Shown piece by piece: positions 7,459 to 16,186 of a stretch of DNA of 64,000 bases. Every line of letters starts with the position of its first letter. The first letter of the stretch is position 1. Location of the stretch: assembly GCA_910586675.1 (NCBI GenBank), contig CAJUJO010000004.1, forward strand, positions 1-64,000. The letters run 5' to 3'. The position numbers were made by a program, and so were the translations under genes. The notes beneath the pieces are model-generated. The model was not told the DNA's origin and searched no databases. It saw only the letters and a list, made by a program, of their open reading frames with translations. Source of the stretch: an uncultured Christensenellaceae bacterium. GTDB taxonomy: Bacteria; Bacillota; Clostridia; Christensenellales; Borkfalkiaceae.

Positions 7459-7551
7459 CGGGAAAGAGAAAATTTTAGATGAATTCATAAAATTTTCACA
7501 AAAATATACAATACTTTCTTAAAAAAAATACGATTAAATTTGCAAAACGTC

Positions 7552-7580
7552 TTGAAAACACGGGGGGGGGGCGCTATACT
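7552..7580 (+). promoter_or_regulatory. Promoter with a G10 tract in its spacer
   Basis: The -35 TTGAAA (7552-7557) and -10 TATACT (7575-7580) are 17 nt apart, the optimal distance. Ten of the 17 spacer bases are a G homopolymer (7562-7571). Gain or loss of G would change spacer length and promoter strength, so expression of the downstream surface protein could be phase variable. Confidence 0.7.
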
Positions 7581-7594
7581 AATTGTGCAATTAA

Positions 7595-7633
7595 GTGTGA
7601 AGTTATACAAAACTTTGTTATATCCTTTCACAC
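7595..7633 (+). promoter_or_regulatory. Dyad in the leader of the LamG gene
   Basis: GTGTGAA (7595-7601) is repeated inverted as TTCACAC (7627-7633), with partly complementary sequence between. It lies just downstream of the predicted transcription start and could be an operator or an mRNA hairpin. Confidence 0.4.
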
Positions 7634-7659
7634 AAATATGAAGCGGTAAGGAGGAAATT

Positions 7660-10488
7660 ATGACAAAATTGCGCAGAGGCGTTGCGGTGATCGCACTTTC
7701 GGCGATTGCGGCGGGAACGGGCGCGGCGGGGCTTGCGGGCTGGCGGACTTTTACGGTAAGCGCGGCGGGCGAAGAAATTGCTCCCATTGCAAAGTATGAG
7801 TTCAAGGATGCCGATAATTTCGGATACGACAGCATGGGCAATTATCACATGCAGTACAGAAATCATTGGATGCAAGACGGAACAGGTCCGCTTTTGAACA
7901 ACGGCACGCTGATTGAAGGCGGCGGCGTAGAATTTTCCGTCGAAAAAGACGGCGGCGGAAATGTTACAAAGGGATTTTGCATTTCACAGGATAAGAACAA
8001 CAATATGTTCGAGGACATAACCGCGTTTACGTTGGCATTCGAGCTTAAAATTTCCGAAGGAGGCACGTGGGATCATTATATCGGGGTAGGCAACAGCAAC
8101 GGGCATGATTTTAACGTACATTCTGCGGCGGACGGCCCGGTGCAGGCGAGATTGGCCGCAAACGGCGTTGCGAAGAAAGACGGAACGGGGGATATGGAAG
8201 GTTATTGGAATTCCGCGTCTTTGATTGGAAGCGCGACGACGGATTTCCAAAAAATCGTGATCAGCGCGCAACCCGGCGGGCAGTTAAGGGCTTGGGTTAA
8301 CGGAACGGAATATACCGACAACGATTGGATGCCTGCGGCGCTTCCCGCAGATTGGTCGCCGATGAACGACGTCAGCACCTTTTCGATTGGCGCAAGGTGG
8401 AACGGCGCGGCAGACCGTTGCTCGGTAGGCGCGATGAAGAACGTTGTCGTTTACAATTTTGCGATGGACGCAACCTGCGCGGCGGCGTATACGACCAACG
8501 GCAAGGTTACCGCGGACGATATCGGCGGCATGAAGAAAATCACGGCAATCACCGTTAACGAAGACGACTTCACGGGCGGCGCGGCGACGAAGGTCGCACT
8601 TAACGCGGCGATGACGACGGACGCGATGTTCGCGCAGCTCAACGAAGCGCAGGCGACGCTCACCCTTTCCGAAGGCGAGCCCATCAAGACCCCCGTTACC
8701 TGGACGGAAGTGGTGAAAGAGGATACGAAGTATATCGCAAAGGGCACCGTAAATACGGGCAAAGTCGGTTACGTGAATACGGCGGCGGGCGGCAACGCGG
8801 TCAGCTACGAGCTGGAAGTTGCCGATATTAAATCGGTCGGCGACCCCGTATTCCCCGAAAACGCGATTTTTAAGAGCGAAGTAAAGGATTCCATGACGAT
8901 AGACGAGCTGCTCGCGGCGATGAACAAGGCGACGGTTACGGTTACCATGGGCGACGAAAGCACGCAGGAAATCGAAGTTACCTTTACGCGCATTGAAAAC
9001 GCAATGGGTAAATATACCGCGTACGGCGACGTCGAGCTGAACGGTTCGGTGGTGAGCACGGTGGTGCTTCCGCTCGAAATACCCGTCGATAACGAGGGCG
9101 ACTATCAGGAGCTTTTGCCCGTTGCCAAGTGGGAATTCGAAGACGCGGCGAACACGGGCAAGGATACGATGGGCAATTATAATCTCGGCCCCGTTGCCAG
9201 AGAAGGAGGGGATTTGGGTAATCCCCTCGGCATGGGTACCGTTCAAGATGGCAGGCTGTATTTGAGCGGCGACGATATGCTCGCTTGCGACGCAATGAAT
9301 GACGTGGGAGACAACATCGGAAACGGATTTACGCTTAACTTCCAGTTCGAAGCAGAGGGCATTCAGACGAACTGCGACCACGGACGCGCGGTTCCCGTTG
9401 GATTTGGAATTAATGAGTGGGACCCGTCGGTTGCTTGTATATTCTTTATGAATGAGAACGAAAAAATTCTTCGTGTCGGTGCAAAGGAAATTGCATCGGA
9501 TAACGGAAATGTTTATTGGGGTCCCGGCGTCTTGGAAAATGCATATGAGGGTGTTCACACCATAACGCTGAGTGTTCGCCCCGGCGAAAAATTCAGAGTT
9601 TATGCGGACGGCGTGCAGACGTTTGAAAACGACTGCCCCGCTAATTGGACGACTAAGCACAGCAACATGGCATTTGCCATCGGCGGGTTCTGCACTTGGG
9701 GTAACGGTTACTCCCGATTCAAGGGTTGGGTCGATAACGTGAGCGTCTACAACTTCGCAATGTCGCTCGAACAGTCCAACAAGCTGTGGGAAAAGGGCAA
9801 AATCGTCGTCGGCGATATGGACGGCGAAGTGGTAACTTCCATCTCTCAGACCCCCAAATTTGAAAACGATCAGGTAACGAACGGAAAGCTTACCGACGCG
9901 CTCACGGACACGCAGGCGATCCGCCGCGTGAACAAGGCTACGGTCGACGCGGTGTTTGCAGACGACAGCAAGGTCGCGCTCAACGTTACTTGGAAGAAGC
10001 TGGAAAAACAGAATGACAAGTGGTATATCGTCGGCGAAGTAGACCCGAGCAACATCGGCTATGCGACCATTCTTACCGGCGCGCAGGAAGTTAAACAGGA
10101 AGTTACGGTAGAGCGCGTGGCGCGCACGGTTGCCGTTGCGGGCGCTTCCAACGGCACGGTTACCGTCGATAAGGCCGAAGCTTATCTTGGCGAAACGGTT
10201 ACGATCACCTGCACCCCCGCGGAAGGGTACGCCGTGGATAAGGTGGAAGTGAACGGCGAAACAATCGAAGCCAAGGACGGCGTTTACAGCTTCGTGATCG
10301 AAGGCATCGACAACTACGAGGTTTCGGCAACGTTCAAGGTAGCGGCGAATCAGGGCGGCGACAACGCAAACGGCGAAGGCGGCTGCGGAGGATGCGGTTC
10401 TTCGCTCACGCTGGGGATCGGCGGCGGTATCATGCTCGCGGGCGCGGCGCTCACGGTGCTCCTCGCGTTAAAGAAAAAGAAGGACTAA
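7660..10488 (+). CDS. Surface LamG-domain protein with Gly/Cys C-terminal anchor
   Basis: The 942-residue exported protein is probably a glycan-binding surface adhesin. After a signal peptide (residues 1-36) come two LamG/concanavalin-like domains. They start with related sequences: IAKYEFKDADNFGYDSMGNY near residue 44 and VAKWEFEDAANTGKDTMGNY near residue 487. Each is followed by beta-rich linkers. An InlB-type B repeat (about residues 820-895, with YLGETVTITCTPAEGYAVDK) precedes the tail GEGGCGGCGSS, a hydrophobic segment and KKKKD. No catalytic motif is seen. It is the first gene of the importer operon, 13 bp before the binding-protein gene, which suggests it captures the glycan that the operon imports. 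Confidence 0.8.
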   Translation: MTKLRRGVAVIALSAIAAGTGAAGLAGWRTFTVSAAGEEIAPIAKYEFKDADNFGYDSMGNYHMQYRNHWMQDGTGPLLNNGTLIEGGGVEFSVEKDGGGNVTKGFCISQDKNNNMFEDITAFTLAFELKISEGGTWDHYIGVGNSNGHDFNVHSAADGPVQARLAANGVAKKDGTGDMEGYWNSASLIGSATTDFQKIVISAQPGGQLRAWVNGTEYTDNDWMPAALPADWSPMNDVSTFSIGARWNGAADRCSVGAMKNVVVYNFAMDATCAAAYTTNGKVTADDIGGMKKITAITVNEDDFTGGAATKVALNAAMTTDAMFAQLNEAQATLTLSEGEPIKTPVTWTEVVKEDTKYIAKGTVNTGKVGYVNTAAGGNAVSYELEVADIKSVGDPVFPENAIFKSEVKDSMTIDELLAAMNKATVTVTMGDESTQEIEVTFTRIENAMGKYTAYGDVELNGSVVSTVVLPLEIPVDNEGDYQELLPVAKWEFEDAANTGKDTMGNYNLGPVAREGGDLGNPLGMGTVQDGRLYLSGDDMLACDAMNDVGDNIGNGFTLNFQFEAEGIQTNCDHGRAVPVGFGINEWDPSVACIFFMNENEKILRVGAKEIASDNGNVYWGPGVLENAYEGVHTITLSVRPGEKFRVYADGVQTFENDCPANWTTKHSNMAFAIGGFCTWGNGYSRFKGWVDNVSVYNFAMSLEQSNKLWEKGKIVVGDMDGEVVTSISQTPKFENDQVTNGKLTDALTDTQAIRRVNKATVDAVFADDSKVALNVTWKKLEKQNDKWYIVGEVDPSNIGYATILTGAQEVKQEVTVERVARTVAVAGASNGTVTVDKAEAYLGETVTITCTPAEGYAVDKVEVNGETIEAKDGVYSFVIEGIDNYEVSATFKVAANQGGDNANGEGGCGGCGSSLTLGIGGGIMLAGAALTVLLALKKKKD

Positions 10489-10501
10489 GGAGGTAAACTC
10501 A

Positions 10502-12304
10502 TTGAAAAAGAGTAAGAATTTATTGAAACTTGCGGGTTCGCTGTCTTTGGCAGCAGTCGTCTGCGCGCCGCTTGCGGCGTGCGGACCGACGCCCCCGCCC
10601 GACGATAACGAACCTTATGCGCCGCCCGCAGAATGGCACGAAGATTATATCGACGATATTACCATGTTCTGCAACGACTGGGAGCAGTTCAACAACGGCG
10701 CGGCGGTCAAGAGCCCCGTCTACAAGGAACTGAAAAAGGCGGCGGGGTGCGACCTCAAGGCAAAGTCCACCTCGGGCGAGACGTACTACACCCAACTCGA
10801 CTTGCAGCGCGTCAATCAGCAGCTGTGCGAACTGTTCATCATCGAGGGTCCGACCAGCCCCGAGCTGTACCGCGGTCTTATCCGCGACGGGGAAATCATT
10901 CCGATTTCCTATTACGTGAACGAGAGCACTAAGGACAAATATCCCAACCTCTACGAATATCTCAAACAGTACGAGTACATGAAGAGCAATGTTACTTATG
11001 CTAAGGGGGAAATGTGGTTTATCCCCTGCAAGTGGGAAAACGACAAGTCGCTCTACGTGCGCAGGGATTGGGTCAAGAACCTCAACGCAAAGATCGATGA
11101 TATTCTCGTCGCGGACGGCGTGGTTTCCTCGAAGTCGGAAATTACCGACGCGCTCCGCACGGAATACCGATTCGACGAAGAGAAGGTGGAAACGCTCGGC
11201 GACTTCTACCGCTTAGCCCGCGCGTTTACGCTGTACGACCCCGACGGCAACGGTAAGAACGACACCTACGGCTACGTTACCGAAGAAAACCGCGACATGG
11301 ATTCCTGGCTGCACGCCGCGTTCGACAATCCCTGGAAAATGTGGGTCGAGAGCGAGGACGGAACATATAAGCCCACGGCGACGAGCGAAGGCTCCATGCT
11401 TGCTACTTCCTTCCTCAATAAGCTCATCGACGACGGATACGTGAGCAAGGAAGTCGGCACCAAGAACGTCGGAAACAAGCAGGAAGACTTCATGACGGGC
11501 AAAGCAGGCATGATGTATGCGCACAACTGGTACAACGTCATTTCCGCGGGCATGATGAGCGCGCAGGGCGGACTTACCATTCAGGGCGCGCGCGAAAAAA
11601 TTCTCATTACCGATCCGCCCAAGGGCGTGAACGGCAACTACGGCGGTCAGGGCGACGTCAACTATTACCGCGGCTGGTGCATCCGCGAGGGCATGAGTGT
11701 GGAGCGCCTGAACGCCTGCCTCAACCTCATGGAATATCTCCACAGCTCCGAAGGCATCGAGCTTGTAACCTACGGCGTGTTCGGCGAGCATTGGGAGTGG
11801 AAGGACGACATCGCGGGCGGGGAGCGCGTAACGCTCTGCGAGCCGGACGGACAGGGCTTCGTGCAGGAGCTCCGCTGGACGGACTATGCGGCGTTTGCAA
11901 GCTACCTCACTTATACTCCTCCCGAAGCAAAGGCGCTTCTCACCAACGGAGACATTTACGTAGACCGCAATACCAAGAGCGCGGAAACCATGGTTATTTC
12001 CGACTATCCCGACCTGTATACCGAAAGCATGATGAAGTATCAGGCGGGCGCGTACGACTTCTTCGACGAAACGGTCATCTCCATGATTTCCAATAAATCG
12101 CTCGCGGCGGGCTGGACGTTCGACGCAAAAACCTGGAAAACCGACTGGAAGACCAAAATCTTGATTGTCAGCGACGCCATGAGAACGGCGTGGAATGCAT
12201 TTGTGAACGATTACAATAATTCCTATTACGGCTCTATCATGGAGCGGGAATACAACGAAGCCGTTCAATCGGGCGATATGGTCAAAGTGGGAAACAAAGA
12301 TTGA
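10502..12304 (+). CDS. Solute-binding lipoprotein of a sugar ABC importer
   Basis: The 600-residue family 1 extracellular binding protein starts at a TTG five bases after GGAGGTAAACTCA. The signal peptide ends in the lipobox LAAC (lipidated C27). The mature protein has the large-size layout of LplA/YtcQ-type binding proteins, including a calcium-loop-like DPDGNGKNDTYG (about residues 246-257). It delivers an oligosaccharide to the permeases encoded at 14116 and 15210. A hairpin between this gene and the next (12330-12357) may raise binding-protein mRNA relative to downstream genes. The ligand is probably a plant-type or mucin-type oligosaccharide, judging from the GH36 and GH43 partners. Confidence 0.9.
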   Translation: MKKSKNLLKLAGSLSLAAVVCAPLAACGPTPPPDDNEPYAPPAEWHEDYIDDITMFCNDWEQFNNGAAVKSPVYKELKKAAGCDLKAKSTSGETYYTQLDLQRVNQQLCELFIIEGPTSPELYRGLIRDGEIIPISYYVNESTKDKYPNLYEYLKQYEYMKSNVTYAKGEMWFIPCKWENDKSLYVRRDWVKNLNAKIDDILVADGVVSSKSEITDALRTEYRFDEEKVETLGDFYRLARAFTLYDPDGNGKNDTYGYVTEENRDMDSWLHAAFDNPWKMWVESEDGTYKPTATSEGSMLATSFLNKLIDDGYVSKEVGTKNVGNKQEDFMTGKAGMMYAHNWYNVISAGMMSAQGGLTIQGAREKILITDPPKGVNGNYGGQGDVNYYRGWCIREGMSVERLNACLNLMEYLHSSEGIELVTYGVFGEHWEWKDDIAGGERVTLCEPDGQGFVQELRWTDYAAFASYLTYTPPEAKALLTNGDIYVDRNTKSAETMVISDYPDLYTESMMKYQAGAYDFFDETVISMISNKSLAAGWTFDAKTWKTDWKTKILIVSDAMRTAWNAFVNDYNNSYYGSIMEREYNEAVQSGDMVKVGNKD

Positions 12305-12329
12305 CCGTTTGATTTGCGGTAATAATCGT

Positions 12330-12357
12330 GAAAGCCGGGAATGCGTTCTCGGCTTTC
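12330..12357 (+). terminator. Intra-operon hairpin (attenuator-like)
   Basis: GAAAGCCGGGAA pairs with TTCTCGGCTTTC (one wobble) around a TGCG loop. No long T-tract follows, so it may protect the upstream message or terminate only partly. Confidence 0.5.
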
Positions 12358-12413
12358 ATAAATAATTCGGGAAGAATTTCATTTTTGAAAATATCTGATA
12401 AGGAGAAACTGTT

Positions 12414-14090
12414 ATGAAAAAAGGTTTTGCTTGCGCAATCGGCGCAATGGTTCTCTGTCTTGCGGCTTCCGCCGGGTGCGGTCAGGGCGGCTCGGGCGGC
12501 GGAGACGGCGGAAATAATCCTCCGCCCGTAGATACGTCAAAGCTCGCGAAAATCGTTCCCACCGTTTACGACGTGGAAGAAATCGTGAACGCCGACAAAA
12601 CGGAAGCAGGCGACGCGGAATCTTGGCAGGCCGAGGTTTTTACCAAGAACGGCGGAAACAACGACATGGGTACCAAGAACGCCGTTATCCACAGCCCGTG
12701 GCACACGCTCAAAATCAACGGAACGGACGTGCCCGTCTATACGGCGCGCTGCGGCAAGGGCTCCCATTCCTTCGCCTGGGTGGACGTCGCCGACCATAAG
12801 GACGATTTCGTCCTCGAAGTAACGCTCACCATGCACCGCTCGTACGCCATGTGCGTCGTGCTGCCCGAAAGCAAGAACGTGAAACCGACGCTCGACGGAA
12901 AGACGGTGAAATCGGTCATCACCGGTTACGGTTCCTATACGTACACTTTCTCGACGGACGCAAACGCCGTCGCAACCGACCCTGTGCGCGAACCGCTCAC
13001 CATAATGGTAACGGAAGAGGAGAAGCTCAAAGTGCCCGCGGGATACGACGTGCGCGAGATCGAACCGGGGTATCACGAGGATGACGCGCTGGAATTTTCC
13101 GACGAGGAAATGTATTACGTATTTAAGCCGGGCTTGCACGAAATTTCCAGCATCAACGTTCCCGCAAACAGTGTATTATGGCTGGAACGCGGCGCGTATC
13201 TCAAATGCACCGACCGCATTACGAACGGTTATCAGAATACCGTAACCGCCATTCACATGCAGGACTGCGAGAACCCGCAGGTGCGCGGCAGGGGACTTCT
13301 CGATATGGGCGAAGTAAAGGGCGGCGACAATAAATTCAAGCACGTCGTAAACGCTACCCGCTGCGTAAAACCCGTCGTGGAAGGGCTCACGATCATCAAC
13401 TCCAATACATGGACGATGTGCTTCTACAACTGCGACGAAGGGCTCATGGAGCGCAATCTCCTGCTCTCTTACAGGACGTATTCCGACGGGCTCATGATGA
13501 GCGAATGTCGCGACACGGTTGGCAGATACAACTTCGTGCGCACGGGCGACGACGCTATCGAATATAAGGGCACGGGCTGGGGCGGCATGGCGCTCGGCAG
13601 CGATTGCGTTTATGAGTACAACGACTGCTGGACGGACAAGGGCAGCGGCTATTGCCTGACTTGGGAATCGGCGTGCGACATGACGAACATGGTATTCCGC
13701 AACAACGCCGTGGGATTCGCGCAGCCCGTCTGGAACAGCGGCAACAACGCGCTCGACTGCCGCTTGGGCACGGACGCGGATACGCGCTGGGGCGACGTCG
13801 TGTTCAAGGACATCGAAATTTACCACTGCATTTCCCCCAACGTCATTATTACGCAAATGGCGGGGCAGGGCGCTATCCTCGATAATATTCTGTTCGAGAA
13901 CATTACCGTGCATTCCACAGAGCTTGCCGTGTACGCCTTCTCCATGACGGGCGGAAGCTGGGGCTCCATCACGAACATCAAAATCAAGAATTACAATTTC
14001 TGCGGAAGGCTGATTACCGAAGCGGATAAGAATACCGCCGTCATGCGGTTTGAAGGCGGCGTGGATAAAAACGAGCTTACCGTATCGTAA
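12414..14090 (+). CDS. Parallel beta-helix lipoprotein, GH28/GH49-like glycosidase
   Basis: The 558-residue lipoprotein (lipobox SAGC, C22) has a Gly-rich linker, a beta-sandwich (residues 40-190) and a right-handed beta-helix (about 200-550). The helix carries motifs of polygalacturonase and dextranase-type enzymes: VRGRGLLDMGE, YRTYSDGLMMSEC and RTGDDAIEYKG. The adjacent aspartates D and DD in SDGL and GDDAI are the expected catalytic acids. It probably cleaves a polysaccharide at the cell surface and feeds the importer encoded alongside. The precise family, GH28 or GH49-like, cannot be settled by eye. The start follows AAGGAG. Confidence 0.7.
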   Translation: MKKGFACAIGAMVLCLAASAGCGQGGSGGGDGGNNPPPVDTSKLAKIVPTVYDVEEIVNADKTEAGDAESWQAEVFTKNGGNNDMGTKNAVIHSPWHTLKINGTDVPVYTARCGKGSHSFAWVDVADHKDDFVLEVTLTMHRSYAMCVVLPESKNVKPTLDGKTVKSVITGYGSYTYTFSTDANAVATDPVREPLTIMVTEEEKLKVPAGYDVREIEPGYHEDDALEFSDEEMYYVFKPGLHEISSINVPANSVLWLERGAYLKCTDRITNGYQNTVTAIHMQDCENPQVRGRGLLDMGEVKGGDNKFKHVVNATRCVKPVVEGLTIINSNTWTMCFYNCDEGLMERNLLLSYRTYSDGLMMSECRDTVGRYNFVRTGDDAIEYKGTGWGGMALGSDCVYEYNDCWTDKGSGYCLTWESACDMTNMVFRNNAVGFAQPVWNSGNNALDCRLGTDADTRWGDVVFKDIEIYHCISPNVIITQMAGQGAILDNILFENITVHSTELAVYAFSMTGGSWGSITNIKIKNYNFCGRLITEADKNTAVMRFEGGVDKNELTVS

Positions 14091-14115
14091 CGAATTAACG
14101 CACAAGGAGGGTTCT

Positions 14116-15198
14116 ATGTTTCAACACCGTAACGCAAAAGCGGAGCAGGCGCAGCCCTTGGGGGAGGCCGTCCTTTCGGACGGCTCCTCTTCCGCGGACT
14201 CGCTCGTAGCAGCCGCGCCCGCGGCGACGGACGGGGAAAAGGTTGCCGCGCAAAAAAGGAAGATGCCCGACTGGCTCAGAAATCTCGGGCGGAAAATGTA
14301 CCGCGCGCGGCATATTTATCTCATGCTGCTGCCCGTCGTCGTCTTCTATATCGTGTACTGCTACGTACCCATGTACGGGATCGTGCTCGCATGGAAGGAG
14401 TGGCGCCCCAAATACGGCATTCTCGGAAGCCCGTGGGTGGGCTGGGAGAATTTTGAAACGCTCTTTTCCCAGCAGATGCTGCCGCGCGCCATCCGCAACA
14501 CCGTCGTGATCAGCGCGCTAAAACTGCTCATCTGTTTCCCGCTGCCCATTCTCTTCGCGCTCCTTCTCAACGAGCTGACGAACAAGAAATTCAAAAAGAC
14601 GGTGCAGACGTTCATGTATCTGCCCAACTTCATTTCCTGGGTCATTTTGGGCGGAATTGTAAAGATGCTGCTCGCCATGGACGACGGACTCATCAACAAC
14701 ATTATCGTGGCGTGCGGGGGGGAGAGGGTTTCCTTCCTCACCAATCCCGGCGCGTTCTATCCCATACTCATTCTTTCGGAAATATGGAAGGGCACGGGCT
14801 GGGGCACCATCATTTACACGGCGGCAATCGCGGGGATAGACCCTACCCTGTACGAGGCGGCGAAGATCGACGGCTGCAAGCGCGCGGGGCTTATCTTCCG
14901 AATCACGCTCCCCATGATTCTGCCCGTGTGCACCGTCATGTTCATTATGCAGCTGAGTAACATCATGAACGCGGGCTTCGATCCCGTGTATAACCTTTAT
15001 AACAAAAACCTTTACGAAACGGCGGACATCATCGACACATACGTATACCGCCTGTTTACCGAGAGCAAGGGCGGCAACGGCTACGCGCTCTCCACCGCCG
15101 TGAACTTCTTCAAAACGGTGATCAATTTCATCTTCCTCATTGCAGGAAATATTATCACCAAGAAGATTAACGGTTACAGTATGTTCACCATCGATTGA
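14116..15198 (+). CDS. Sugar ABC importer permease (LplB/COG4209 type)
   Basis: The 360-residue membrane protein has about 50 Ala- and charge-rich N-terminal residues, then six transmembrane segments (from about residue 70). The EAA loop (ALYEAA-like, TLYEAAKIDGCKRAGLIFRI) contacts the ATPase. The chosen ATG follows AAGGAGG. An in-frame upstream codon at 14050 would overlap the preceding gene and has no ribosome-binding site. With the next gene it forms the membrane channel for the binding protein at 10502. A run of seven G lies in the coding sequence at 14716-14722. Confidence 0.9.
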   Translation: MFQHRNAKAEQAQPLGEAVLSDGSSSADSLVAAAPAATDGEKVAAQKRKMPDWLRNLGRKMYRARHIYLMLLPVVVFYIVYCYVPMYGIVLAWKEWRPKYGILGSPWVGWENFETLFSQQMLPRAIRNTVVISALKLLICFPLPILFALLLNELTNKKFKKTVQTFMYLPNFISWVILGGIVKMLLAMDDGLINNIIVACGGERVSFLTNPGAFYPILILSEIWKGTGWGTIIYTAAIAGIDPTLYEAAKIDGCKRAGLIFRITLPMILPVCTVMFIMQLSNIMNAGFDPVYNLYNKNLYETADIIDTYVYRLFTESKGGNGYALSTAVNFFKTVINFIFLIAGNIITKKINGYSMFTID

Positions 15199-15209
15199 GG
15201 AGGTTATTT

Positions 15210-16148
15210 ATGAATAAAGCAGAAAATCCCGAATATACCGCCAAAATCGTGGACGGAAAAGTTAAGTATGTAAGGAAGAACAAAATCACCGTGTTCGGCG
15301 TGGCGAATGCGATATTTTTCGGCGTGTTCGGCTTGCTGTGCATTATGCCTGTTATCTATCTCGTGCTCCTGAGTTTTGCTTCCAAAGCCGATTATTTGCA
15401 GGCGAGCACGAGTACGGTCATCGTTCTGCCTCTGCATTTCAATTTCGAGAACTATAAGGTTACGCTCTATCAAGACAATATTTTGCAGGCGTTCGGAATC
15501 TCCTTGTTCGTTACTGCGGCAAGCGTTCTCTATTCCATCGTCCTCACGTCGCTCGGCGCGTACGCGTTCACGAAGAAGGGGGTACCCGGACTTCGGATCA
15601 TCTTCTTCCTCATCATCTTTACCATGTTCTTCGGGGGCGGACTCGTGCCTTTATACCTCACAATCAAAGACACGGTAGGCACGGAAAACCTTTTCAGTAT
15701 CATTATCCCGTTCGGCATCAACACGTTTAACATGATAATTTTGCGGAATTTCTTCAATCAGGTTCCCGAGAGCATTATCGATTCCTGCCGATTGGACGGA
15801 GCGAGCGAGTGGAGAATTCTGTTTACCTTCGTCATTCCTCTCTCCAAGGCGGGCATAGCGACGATCATGCTCTATTATCTCGTTGCAAAGTGGGACGATT
15901 GGTACTGGCCTTCTATCCTGCTCGCCAACAGCAAAGAACTGCACCCGCTCGCCCTTAAAATCCGCGAAGGTCTCAACAACGCCCGCGGCGAGGGACAGGG
16001 GCAGGGCGGCTGGGATCCTTCCCGCGTGTTCGAGCAGGGCTCCAACGCCGCAATGATCATTATCGGACTAATTCCCATCATGGCGATTTATCCCTTTTTG
16101 CAAAAGTACTTCTCGCAGGGCGTTATGGTAGGCGCGATCAAGAGTTAA
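15210..16148 (+). CDS. Sugar ABC importer permease (LplC/COG0395 type)
   Basis: The 312-residue second permease has six predicted membrane segments and an EAA-type loop (SIIDSCRLDGASEWRILFTF). It ends in FLQKYFSQGVMVGAIKS, the standard C-terminus of this family. The ATG at 15210 follows GAGGAGG and is preferred over the TTG at 15195. It pairs with the permease encoded 11 bp upstream. No ATP-binding subunit is encoded in the operon. Confidence 0.9.
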   Translation: MNKAENPEYTAKIVDGKVKYVRKNKITVFGVANAIFFGVFGLLCIMPVIYLVLLSFASKADYLQASTSTVIVLPLHFNFENYKVTLYQDNILQAFGISLFVTAASVLYSIVLTSLGAYAFTKKGVPGLRIIFFLIIFTMFFGGGLVPLYLTIKDTVGTENLFSIIIPFGINTFNMIILRNFFNQVPESIIDSCRLDGASEWRILFTFVIPLSKAGIATIMLYYLVAKWDDWYWPSILLANSKELHPLALKIREGLNNARGEGQGQGGWDPSRVFEQGSNAAMIIIGLIPIMAIYPFLQKYFSQGVMVGAIKS

Positions 16149-16186
16149 ATACAACGGAGCTGTGCGGTGCGCGCAGAACATATCAA

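Noticed and set aside
14716..14722. Run of seven G in a permease gene as a phase-variation site
   Set aside because: Seven is within chance for this base composition and slippage would simply inactivate a core permease.
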